Origin: Thermoplasmata archaeon
GTDB lineage: Archaea > Thermoplasmatota > Thermoplasmata > Methanomassiliicoccales > Methanomethylophilaceae
Direction of reading: 5' to 3'
Length of the DNA stretch: 64,000 nt
NCBI GenBank assembly: GCA_015063165.1
Contig: SUSZ01000004.1
Coordinates: 62,001-126,000 of the forward strand
In this document: positions 52,318-60,606 of the stretch, one piece after another
How the letters are laid out: every line of letters begins with the position of its first letter
Position numbering within the stretch: the stretch's first letter is position 1
Notes under the pieces: generated by a model
Database searches by the model: none
Seen by the model: only the letters and a program-made list of their open reading frames with translations
What the model was told of the DNA's origin: nothing
Made by a program: the position numbers and the translations under genes

Positions 52318-54015
52318 ATGACCGAGGAGATGTACACACAATCCATTCACCCGCTGGACCGCCTTCTTCGCGAGAAAAGGATGCCGATACTCTTTGTAGG
52401 GTCCGGGTTGAGCCGTAGATATTGCTCCTTGGACACATGGGACGAACTCCTGGCTAAAGTCTCGGCCCGCATAGGTCTTTCTAAGTTCCAGCTCAATGGA
52501 ATAAGGAATCAGCTGATCTCTGAGAATCCCGGATTGGAAATTAACCCGATGCTAGCATCGAAACTGTCCAGCATCATGATGTCGAAGATATCAAACGGGG
52601 ATCTCACTCGCGGTGATTTCGTTGATATGTCCGAAGACGAATGGGCCATGATGGAAACGATGGATCCGTTCAAGGTTCTTGTGTGCCACATGGTATCTGA
52701 CATAACGATCCTTGGCGGACAAGATGTAGTTACTGAACTGGAATCGTTGAAGCGCCTCTCCCGTAAGATTCCAGCAGTGATTACGACTAATTACGATGAG
52801 TTTCTGGAGCGCGCCGTGTTCGATGAATTCAAGACACTCGTCTATCCAGATGACTACTACTTCAACCAGTCTTCCGGATATGGGGAGATTCTCAAGATCC
52901 ACGGAACTGTCAGCCGTCCCGAATCCATCGTAATCACCGAGGAGGACTATCGCAGACTGAAATTGGAGTCCAAAGTCGTAACAGCAAGGCTAACCTCTTT
53001 GATGTGCCAGAACCCGGTCATTTTCCTTGGGTATTCCATATCAGACAAGGAGATCCATGACACAATACTGGACCTCATCTCCTCCCTGAAACAGACGGAT
53101 CTGGAGAAGATACGCGGCCATCTCCTCCGCGTGAGCGTGCGCCCTGGCATGAACAAATCGGAATGGGGCCCAAAGACTGAGACCTTTAGTGGCAAAAAGG
53201 TAGAGATCACCCAAATTGAAATGCCGAACCTGAACGTGCTTTACCGGTATTTGGATAAATTTACCCCGGTGGCCACCCCGATGGAAATCCGCAGGTACCA
53301 GGAGATGATCAGGGAGATCGTCCTCTCCGCGGATCCCAATTGCAGGAAGGTGGAGCTGATAGACGTGGAGAACATAGATCGGACCAAGCCTGGCGATCTC
53401 GCAGTCATATTCGGAAAATCTTCTTCTATAGGCTCCATGATGAAGGGGATAACGGGATATGAGGTCAAGGACGCCCTCCTCGACGTGCTGTTGAAGCGTG
53501 CGGGAGGCCTGGACGTATCTAGCACACATTTCACGTACTGGCTCTCGCAAAATCGCATATGCAAGGGCAAAGGCTCCGCTCCTGTATTCTTCTATCTTGT
53601 GAAGTACGGCATCGGCCCTGATGATCTGGGACCGGGGCCTGCCGGCTATGTCAAGAATCTACATGATAAGCTCTCCCAGAAGATTCAGATTCTAAATGAA
53701 CGGTGCTCCGCTGTAGAGAGCAAGGACGACATTCCGGGGTTCCTCGATTGCCAAATCAAATCCTTCCCGAGATTTGAAGCAATAGCGTTCTTCCATTACT
53801 CCGGTCTATTATCGAGGGAGGAATGCCGTTGCATATTGGAGAGGCTGTACAACGCTGACATAGACAAGTACAAGGACGAGGCTAGAATGACTTCGGGACT
53901 TCGCGCAGCCATATCGATGCTGGATCTGAGGGAATACGAGGAGAAGATTGCACAGAGACCTGTACTCTCTCCCACTGAGTGCGAGGTTGCAGACTCTGTG
54001 CCGACAATCAAGTAA
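52318..54015 (+). CDS. SIR2-domain protein, probable NAD-degrading defence protein
   Basis: The 565-residue product has the SIR2 nucleotide-binding signature at 28-30 (FVGSGLSRR), N158 and D160 in TTNYDE, the catalytic H195 in KIHGT and FLGYSISD. Single-gene SIR2 proteins with a long C-terminal sensor region deplete NAD after phage infection. Residues about 290-565 form the large unassigned C-terminal part. The gene is AT-richer than the flanking element and stands alone with its own promoter, which suggests acquisition as a unit. Confidence 0.8.
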   Translation: MTEEMYTQSIHPLDRLLREKRMPILFVGSGLSRRYCSLDTWDELLAKVSARIGLSKFQLNGIRNQLISENPGLEINPMLASKLSSIMMSKISNGDLTRGDFVDMSEDEWAMMETMDPFKVLVCHMVSDITILGGQDVVTELESLKRLSRKIPAVITTNYDEFLERAVFDEFKTLVYPDDYYFNQSSGYGEILKIHGTVSRPESIVITEEDYRRLKLESKVVTARLTSLMCQNPVIFLGYSISDKEIHDTILDLISSLKQTDLEKIRGHLLRVSVRPGMNKSEWGPKTETFSGKKVEITQIEMPNLNVLYRYLDKFTPVATPMEIRRYQEMIREIVLSADPNCRKVELIDVENIDRTKPGDLAVIFGKSSSIGSMMKGITGYEVKDALLDVLLKRAGGLDVSSTHFTYWLSQNRICKGKGSAPVFFYLVKYGIGPDDLGPGPAGYVKNLHDKLSQKIQILNERCSAVESKDDIPGFLDCQIKSFPRFEAIAFFHYSGLLSREECRCILERLYNADIDKYKDEARMTSGLRAAISMLDLREYEEKIAQRPVLSPTECEVADSVPTIK

Positions 54016-54216
54016 CGGCACCCGTTATTATAACTGTTGTCATCAACGGTTTTATAGGTAGGTGTCCTTATCGATTTCTTTGAAAAAGCATCCGGAATCG
54101 CCGAAAAACGATCCGTGCCATTTACTCGATTACAATGGCATCCGTTTACAACTGATGAGTAAGGTCACTGTTGATCAATAACTTTATTTAAGAAGGGCCA
54201 TCACTTTCGGGCATCA

Positions 54217-56055
54217 ATGGACAAGATCGAGGCTCACGACTGCACACTCTACTACCTGCTTTTCAACAAGAAGTACGTAATCCACTATTACCAGAGGGAA
54301 TACCGCTGGGGGACCAAGCAGGTGAAGGAGCTGCTGGAGGACATCACTGAGGAGTTCCTCCCTAACTACAGCCCCGGTGACAGCCGTAAGCAGGTCAAGG
54401 ATTATAGCAACTACTACATGGGCAGCGTCATCACCACACAGGAGTCCGACAGGGCGATAATAGACGGGCAGCAGAGGCTGACCACGCTCACCCTCCTACT
54501 CATACACCTCAATCGTCTCCGCAAGAAGATCTGCCCCGAATACGAGGACTTCTCGCAGATGATCTACTCCACGCAGTACGGGGAGCGCACGTTCAACATA
54601 AACGACGAGGGCCGCAAAGAGTGTATGGAGGCTCTCTTCAAAGGAACAGAATACAAGGGCCCGACGGACGGGACAACGGTGTCGAACCTCCTCGGCAGGT
54701 TCGAGGACATCGAGAGCCTCCTCGATCCGGCTCTGCAGACGGAGGAGGTGCTGCCGTTCTTCCTGGACTGGATAATGTACCATCTCGTGTTCATCGAGAT
54801 CAGTGTCTCTTCGGAGCAGGACGCCCATAAGGTCTTCGTGACGATGAACGACAGGGGGCTCTCGCTCTCCCCCACCGAGATGCTGAAAGGGTACATACTT
54901 TCCGAGATCAAGGACGACGGGGACCGGGCCAGAGCCGACGACGTCTGGAAGTCGGTGTTCGACGGCCTGCTCGCCCGCAACAGGGAGGAGGGGGACGCAG
55001 ACGACGACTTCATGAAGACATGGCTCCGCTCCAGATACGCGGAGACTATCCGCGAGAACAAGAAGGGCGCCGAGCCCCGCGACTTCGACCTCATAGGGTC
55101 GGAGTTCCACAAATGGGTGAGGAGCAACGCCGACAGCATGGGCCTCGACTGCCCGAAGTCTTTCTCCGATCTCGTGGGCATCGATCTGAAGTTCTACTCG
55201 GAGCTCTACATGCGCATCAAGGACCTCTCGGAGAGGTTCGACAAGGGGTTCGAGGACCTGTACTACAACGCCAGGCTGAAGTTCACGTTCCAGTTCCAGC
55301 TCATACTGTCCGCCGTCTCCCCCTCCGACGGCAGGGAGGCGGTCGACCGCAAGATCAGGATGGTGTCCCGCTTCGCCAACCAGTACGTGATGCTGTTCGG
55401 GGTCAACTACAGGGACTTCTCGTATTCCAATGTGAAGAGATCGATGTTCATGCTCACCAAGGACATCAGGGGCATGGACGCGCACCGCCTCGGCTGCTAT
55501 CTCGCGGACTACCTCGACGGCCTCGGCCTTTCCATGGACGGGATAGACTCCCTTCGCCTGAGCACATTCACCAAGCGCTTCATACCGTTCATGCTCGCCC
55601 GCATAGCGTTCTATCTGGAGGAGGGATGCATGGACCCGAGCAGGGGGATAGCGAAGTACATGGCCCGCGGGCGCGGCAATAACTACGACGTGGAGCACAT
55701 CATCGCCGACAGCTACGAGTCGTACAGGGACGCTTTCGACGACGAAGAGGAGTTCAAGGACTACCGCTCCAGGCTCGGCAACCTGATACTGCTCCCGGCA
55801 GACAAGAACAGGAGCATCCAGGACCAGACATATGAGGAGAAGCTGGACACCTACGCCGGCGAGAACATCCTAGCCAAGACCCTCTGCTCCGGGTTCTACA
55901 AGAACAACCCACGCCTCAGGGCGTTCGTGGAGGAGAGCGGGTTGGACTGGCATCCGCTGGACTCCTTCGGGAAAGAGGAGATCCAGTACAGGCAGGGCCT
56001 GTACAAGGAAACTGCCAAAGCCATCTGGGATGTCAGCAGCCTGCGGACGATGTGA
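54217..56055 (+). CDS. DUF262/DUF1524 protein (GmrSD-like type IV restriction)
   Basis: The N-terminal DUF262 domain carries YQREYRWG and the IIDGQQRLTTL motif near residue 82, typical of a DNA-sensing or NTP-using ParB-like fold. The C-terminal DUF1524 domain has an HNH-type nuclease core with D491-V-E-H494 and LGNLILLPADKNRS. GmrSD enzymes cut glucosylated or otherwise modified phage DNA. It is complete at 612 residues as one fused chain. A TTTATTT stretch near 54183 is a likely promoter. GC-rich codon use differs from the SIR2 gene before it. Confidence 0.85.
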   Translation: MDKIEAHDCTLYYLLFNKKYVIHYYQREYRWGTKQVKELLEDITEEFLPNYSPGDSRKQVKDYSNYYMGSVITTQESDRAIIDGQQRLTTLTLLLIHLNRLRKKICPEYEDFSQMIYSTQYGERTFNINDEGRKECMEALFKGTEYKGPTDGTTVSNLLGRFEDIESLLDPALQTEEVLPFFLDWIMYHLVFIEISVSSEQDAHKVFVTMNDRGLSLSPTEMLKGYILSEIKDDGDRARADDVWKSVFDGLLARNREEGDADDDFMKTWLRSRYAETIRENKKGAEPRDFDLIGSEFHKWVRSNADSMGLDCPKSFSDLVGIDLKFYSELYMRIKDLSERFDKGFEDLYYNARLKFTFQFQLILSAVSPSDGREAVDRKIRMVSRFANQYVMLFGVNYRDFSYSNVKRSMFMLTKDIRGMDAHRLGCYLADYLDGLGLSMDGIDSLRLSTFTKRFIPFMLARIAFYLEEGCMDPSRGIAKYMARGRGNNYDVEHIIADSYESYRDAFDDEEEFKDYRSRLGNLILLPADKNRSIQDQTYEEKLDTYAGENILAKTLCSGFYKNNPRLRAFVEESGLDWHPLDSFGKEEIQYRQGLYKETAKAIWDVSSLRTM

Positions 56056-56225
56056 CTATCTGCAATAATACTGCATGCTTCGTCTAGAAGGGTAGATTTA
56101 AAGGATGTACAAACTTGCTGTTTCGAATTCGAAGTCAGTATTGCGCCCATTTAGATATTCGGTATCATCACTGAGGTCTAACGTCACTACTGAAGAATGA
56201 TACATTAATCGCATGTAACGTCGAT

Positions 56226-56549
56226 TCATTTGTTGCGTCTTTCCTTCAGCATCTTAACAGGGACAGCTAGAAGAAATGGCAAGAAAGACTGGATAGCCAC
56301 GAAGGGCAGTGCCATCGCTATGAGTGCAAAGACTATGAAGTAGCCGAATAAAAACAACCACGAGGCTTTTATCAATCCGAAAAAGTCGGTATATACGAAT
56401 ACCAATGTCAAGGCCAACACGATTGCGATAGCACACGATTTTGATCCCTCGGGTGCTATATTGATGGCTGCTGGTGACAAGGCACCCCAGACCAGAGCTC
56501 CAATGAGGGCTGCCAAAGCGGAGTTCATTCCATCGTCAAGTTTTCCCAT
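56226..56549 (-). CDS. Small multi-pass membrane protein coupled to the CARF-like regulator
   Basis: The 107-residue product has three to four hydrophobic helices (ALAALIGALVWGAL, AIAIVLALTLVFVY, ASWLFLFGYFIVFALIAMALPFVA) and a basic end. It overlaps the end of the upstream regulator gene by 25 bases. Function unknown; a membrane effector or a sensor partner is possible. Confidence 0.6.
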   Translation of the reverse strand: MGKLDDGMNSALAALIGALVWGALSPAAINIAPEGSKSCAIAIVLALTLVFVYTDFFGLIKASWLFLFGYFIVFALIAMALPFVAIQSFLPFLLAVPVKMLKERRNK

Positions 56550-57292
56550 GACATCACCGTTCCAGCGTCAAATAGTTCGGATGTATTTACTTGGCCTCGA
56601 CGAGAATCGAACCTGCTCTTCAACAGCACCCTGGCTATATTGCCGGAGGATGTGATCGAATACAATCCTGACTTCTTGTTGAACGAGATCCAGTCTTTCC
56701 TACGGAGGTTTCCTAGGACTTTGTACGCATTGTGGTGGGTTTCAAAAAATTGCTTAACATCTTCCTCATCCATTCCAACTGTCTGATCTGCATACAGTCC
56801 CCTTTCTATCGAATCGAAATCCATCTTTTCCTCTGCATACAAAAGACTCAGGGCCCTGTATGGGAGATAGCCGATTCTTGATACGTCGGGAAAAGGTTCA
56901 TACGGAATCTTTTTCAGCTCACCTCCATCCATGTAGACCACGGAAGAAGAGTTACTGAACGCCGCTGTGAATACAGTTCCAGCCATCACGTGTTCAAGTC
57001 CCCCGGCTTCGATATAACATTCTTTTTTGATCTCGCTGCGACCGCATCTTATCGAGTGCTCAATGCATTTGACTGATATCAGGTTGACCAGGTCATGGAA
57101 ATCCATAGAATCTACAGGCTCAACACGTACTGAGTATCCCTGCTCCTCCAGGCTACTCTTTAGCCTCAGGCTGCCGTCATCGAATACGGTGTCTAACAGG
57201 ATTACTTCAGGATCCTTTCCCAATACACGCAAAGTATCCTTAATAACGGGACCGGATTTTTCGCCGTTGTAGTATGCAATATATAGAGTCAT
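56525..57292 (-). CDS. Divergent CARF-like winged-helix regulator
   Basis: Residues 1-130 follow the same order as the CARF protein at 10882-11640: IAYYNGEKSGPVIKDTL, VRVEPVDSMDF, and the glycine loop IEAGGLEHVM at 94-103 before a SSSVVYMDGG strand. The C-terminal part (about 190-235; AYKVLGNLRRKDWISFNKKSG) looks like a winged helix. It is divergent to hsdMSR, with a perfect palindrome directly before its start. It probably represses itself and the restriction genes in response to a nucleotide-type ligand. The CARF assignment is by pattern and order, not by search. Confidence 0.55.
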   Translation of the reverse strand: MTLYIAYYNGEKSGPVIKDTLRVLGKDPEVILLDTVFDDGSLRLKSSLEEQGYSVRVEPVDSMDFHDLVNLISVKCIEHSIRCGRSEIKKECYIEAGGLEHVMAGTVFTAAFSNSSSVVYMDGGELKKIPYEPFPDVSRIGYLPYRALSLLYAEEKMDFDSIERGLYADQTVGMDEEDVKQFFETHHNAYKVLGNLRRKDWISFNKKSGLYSITSSGNIARVLLKSRFDSRRGQVNTSELFDAGTVMSWENLTME

Positions 57293-57311
57293 TTATCCAC
57301 CTGATGGATAA
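57293..57311. promoter_or_regulatory. 19-bp palindromic operator between regulator and hsdM
   Basis: TTATCCA-CCTGA-TGGATAA is a perfect seven-base inverted repeat with a five-base centre, touching the ATG of the regulator at 57290-57292. It lies just before the TATA-like CTTATATTA (57315-57323) that would serve hsdM. A related half, TGATGGAT, recurs at 57353. Confidence 0.6.
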
Positions 57312-57351
57312 TTATCTTATATTACAACAATAACATCATATTTATTAATTC

Positions 57352-57417
57352 ATGATGGATGCCCTCGTAAGGAAGAATCCGAAGATGTCAATCGAACATC
57401 GGGGGCGAACGAATTGA
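57352..57417 (+). CDS. Leader ORF overlapping the hsdM start
   Basis: A 21-codon frame (MMDALVRKNPKMSIEHRGRTN) starts about 30 bases after the TATA-like box, as a leaderless gene would. It ends with TGA at 57415-57417, overlapping the TTG start of hsdM (TTGA). This could couple hsdM translation to the leader. Short length leaves doubt that it is selected. Confidence 0.35.
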   Translation: MMDALVRKNPKMSIEHRGRTN

Positions 57418-59285
57418 CTTATATCGACGACAGGGAGAAACTGGCTAACATCGAAAACAAAGCGGGGATGATATGGAGCATCGCCGATAAACTTACGGGG
57501 GCGTATAAACCTCATGAATACGGGCTGGTCATCCTACCGTTCACTGTGCTCAGACGTCTCGATTGTGCACTAGACCCTGTACGCGATGCAGTGCTCGCCC
57601 GGTACGAAGAGATCAAGATGCTGCCGGAGGACATGATCGAGAGCCTGCTCAAGGAGACTTCCGGCCTTGACTACTACAGCCTCAATAGAAAAGGGCTCAG
57701 ATCCGTGCTGGAGAACCCCAAGGACATCGCCGGGTCCCTCAGAAGGTTTATTGCGAACTTCTCGAAGAACGTCCGTGAGGTCCTGGACGAGTTCAAGATT
57801 CAGGAGCAGATCGCCAGGATGGAGTCCACGTCGTCCAAGGACTCCGATCTCCTGTATGCGGTCATCGAGGAGATAACCCTGGACAAGAACGACCTTTCGC
57901 CGTCGAAGGTCTCCGACATCGATATGGGTTACATCTTCGAAGAGATTATCAGGAGGTTCTCCGAGTCTTACAACGAGGACGCGGGGCAGCACTACACTCC
58001 CAGGGACGCCATCGACTTGATGGTGGAGATACTGGTCTGCCAGGAGGACCGCGACGCCACCAAGGAGACCGCCAGGACCGTCCTCGACTGCGCGTGCGGC
58101 ACGGGGGGCATGCTGTCTGAGATGACGGAGTACATGTCCACAATCAACACTAAGGTGCACCTGCATTGCAGCGGGCAGGAGTACAACCCGGAGACGTACG
58201 CCATATGCAAGGCTAACACACTGATGAAAGGCAATTCCGGGATGGAATTTTGGGACATCAGGAAGGGGGACACGCTGTCCGACTACCAGTTCAAGGGAAA
58301 GAAGTTCAACTACGTCATCATGAATCCTCCGTTCGGAAGGGAGTGGAAAGTCGAGGAGGACGCCGTTAGGAGGGAGGCCGCCGATCCGGAGGGGAGGTTC
58401 AGGTACGGACTTCCCGCGATAGGAGACAGTCAGATGCTGTTCCTGTCCTCTGCCATTTCATCCCTCGAATCCCCGAAAGAAGGGGACTGTGTAGGCGGCA
58501 GGATTGCCATAATTCACAACAGCTCCCCGCTGTTCGTGGGGGATGCCGGGTCAGGCCCATCGGAGATAAGGCGCTACATACTCGAGAACGACCTTCTGGA
58601 TGCGATCATTGCCCTTCCCGAGAATCTGTTCTACAATACCGGTATAGGAACCTACATCTGGGTCCTAGATAACAACAAGGAGGAGAGGCGCAGAGGGAAG
58701 GTCCAGCTCATCGACGCTTCAAAGATGTATGAAATCCGCAGAAGATCAGTCGGAAAGAAGAGATTCGACATAGAGCGGCACCACATAGATACGATTGTCG
58801 AAGCGTACAGAGATTATTCCGACGCAGTTTACGGGGATGGCGATAAGGTCTGTGAATCTAGAATAGCAGATTGTAGCGAGTTTGGATATGTAAAGATAAG
58901 CATTATTTCACCGATTGTTGATGAAAACGGCACCCCTAAAAAGAATTCAAAGGGAAAAATTGTATTTGAAAAAGCTAACAACGACTCAGAAACAGTGAAA
59001 CTGGGTAAAATCCCTCTATCTTCCAATAAGGATCTTCTCAAGAATCCCACGGTCAGGGGATGGATAGAGGACTATATGGACAAAGAGGTCAGACCATTTA
59101 TTAAATACGCTGAAATTGACCCTAAAAAAATGAAAATTGGATATGAAATACCATTTACGCGTTACTTTTTCAGACCCGAAATTCCGAGACCCTCGGAGGA
59201 CATAATGGGAGAGATTCATGAACTACTAGGGAAAATCAATGATTTAGTTAAAGAACTAGACACATTCGGCAGGAAGGGAAACTGA
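57414..59285 (+). CDS. hsdM: Type I restriction-modification DNA methyltransferase (HsdM)
   Basis: The 623-residue product is an N6-adenine methyltransferase: an N-terminal helical domain (about 1-150), the SAM-binding motif D226-C-A-C-G-T-G-G and the catalytic NPPF at 304-307. It methylates host DNA in complex with HsdS. No in-frame ATG exists near the domain start, so TTG at 57414 is used. From about 58,850 the gene becomes AT-rich, marking a mosaic boundary. The stop overlaps hsdS (TGATG). Confidence 0.9.
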   Translation: MTYIDDREKLANIENKAGMIWSIADKLTGAYKPHEYGLVILPFTVLRRLDCALDPVRDAVLARYEEIKMLPEDMIESLLKETSGLDYYSLNRKGLRSVLENPKDIAGSLRRFIANFSKNVREVLDEFKIQEQIARMESTSSKDSDLLYAVIEEITLDKNDLSPSKVSDIDMGYIFEEIIRRFSESYNEDAGQHYTPRDAIDLMVEILVCQEDRDATKETARTVLDCACGTGGMLSEMTEYMSTINTKVHLHCSGQEYNPETYAICKANTLMKGNSGMEFWDIRKGDTLSDYQFKGKKFNYVIMNPPFGREWKVEEDAVRREAADPEGRFRYGLPAIGDSQMLFLSSAISSLESPKEGDCVGGRIAIIHNSSPLFVGDAGSGPSEIRRYILENDLLDAIIALPENLFYNTGIGTYIWVLDNNKEERRRGKVQLIDASKMYEIRRRSVGKKRFDIERHHIDTIVEAYRDYSDAVYGDGDKVCESRIADCSEFGYVKISIISPIVDENGTPKKNSKGKIVFEKANNDSETVKLGKIPLSSNKDLLKNPTVRGWIEDYMDKEVRPFIKYAEIDPKKMKIGYEIPFTRYFFRPEIPRPSEDIMGEIHELLGKINDLVKELDTFGRKGN

Positions 59286-60604
59286 TGACCGGTACTAATC
59301 AAGTAGGTACCGCTTCAATCTCGTCCGACTCCCTACATTCAAAAAAGGACGACGTTCCCTGGATGTACGACATTCCTACGAGTTGGACTGTGATGCGCAT
59401 AAAACACTCCTGTATACTGAAAGGGAGAATTGGGTGGCAAGGACTAAAATCCAGTGAATTTGTGGATGAGGGCCCATACGTTATCACTGGCGTAGATTTC
59501 GAAAACGGGACAATCAATTGGAAAACATGCAAGCACTTTTCAAAAACTCGCTTTGATGAGGATCCGAGCATTCATGTCAAGGAAGGCGACCTGCTGATAA
59601 CCAAAGACGGGACTATAGGCAAGGTTGCAATTGCCGTAAACACTCCGAATGAAGTATCACTCAACAGTGGAGTAATGATTATTCGCCCGCAAATTGATCT
59701 AAATCGCAACTATCTTCGTTACGTCCTTTTATCCAAGGTATTTTGGAATTGGTATGAAAGCACCCAAAGAGGAAATAGCACGATAAAGCATCTGTATCAA
59801 GATCAATTTTACAATTTCAAATACCCGATGCCGTTGTTAAAAGAACAGCATTCAATAGTGAAAAGACTTAACGATGAAATTCCGACGATAGAAGGGGCAA
59901 TCAATACAATCAATGAATTTATTAAAAAAATTGACGGAATTATTAAATCAAGGTTTATCGAGATGTTTGGGCATCCGGGGGTTAATGAAAAAGAATGGAT
60001 CGAGAAGAGACTCGGACAAGTTGCTGTGATAAATGACGGGGAACATTCCAGCCCCCCAAAGGTTGATTCAGGACATTTGTATTTGATGGCACGTAATGTT
60101 ACAAAAAATCATTCATTTGATCTGACAAATGTCGTATTTGTTGATAACGAGACTCATTCTAAGATTTATTCCCGCTGTAATTCAGAACCAGGAGACGTAA
60201 TAATGACCAACACTGGCACGATTGGGAGTACCGTAATTATGCCAGACCTAGGGGAAGTTTCGTTGGACCGTGGATTGACCTTAATTAAATATGACCGTTC
60301 TGTATTGAACAACCAATATCTGATGTATTATCTCAGTTCCGATTACGTTCAACAGATTATTAACGGTGGAATACACAAATCAGCAATTGCTCATTTTTTC
60401 TTAGCAGAAACTAAGAAACTGGAGATATTATTGCCCCCACTGCAACTCCAGGAAGCATTTGCATTATTTGTCAAGCAGGTCGATAAATCGAGATTTGAAT
60501 TGAAAGTATTAAGCGAACAACTAGTAGTCAAACTGAACGAATTCAAACAATCGTTAATTTATGAGTGTGTTACTGGAAAAACGCTACCTCCAGAAGAGGA
60601 TTGA
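59285..60604 (+). CDS. hsdS: Type I restriction specificity subunit (HsdS)
   Basis: The 439-residue product has two target-recognition domains. Each contains the conserved strand motif (GDLLITKDGTIGKVA near residue 100; GDVIMTNTGTIGSTV near 300), separated by central and C-terminal coiled coils (IEGAINTINEFIKKID, FELKVLSEQLV). HsdS reads the bipartite target for the methylase and nuclease. The gene is strikingly AT-rich compared with hsdM and hsdR, as expected for a frequently exchanged subunit. Confidence 0.9.
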   Translation: MTGTNQVGTASISSDSLHSKKDDVPWMYDIPTSWTVMRIKHSCILKGRIGWQGLKSSEFVDEGPYVITGVDFENGTINWKTCKHFSKTRFDEDPSIHVKEGDLLITKDGTIGKVAIAVNTPNEVSLNSGVMIIRPQIDLNRNYLRYVLLSKVFWNWYESTQRGNSTIKHLYQDQFYNFKYPMPLLKEQHSIVKRLNDEIPTIEGAINTINEFIKKIDGIIKSRFIEMFGHPGVNEKEWIEKRLGQVAVINDGEHSSPPKVDSGHLYLMARNVTKNHSFDLTNVVFVDNETHSKIYSRCNSEPGDVIMTNTGTIGSTVIMPDLGEVSLDRGLTLIKYDRSVLNNQYLMYYLSSDYVQQIINGGIHKSAIAHFFLAETKKLEILLPPLQLQEAFALFVKQVDKSRFELKVLSEQLVVKLNEFKQSLIYECVTGKTLPPEED

Positions 60605-60606
60605 TC

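Noticed and set aside
56595-56625. GGTTCGATTCT on the minus strand resembling a tRNA T-loop
   Set aside because: The flanks do not form a T-stem and the bases encode the C-terminus of the CARF-like regulator.
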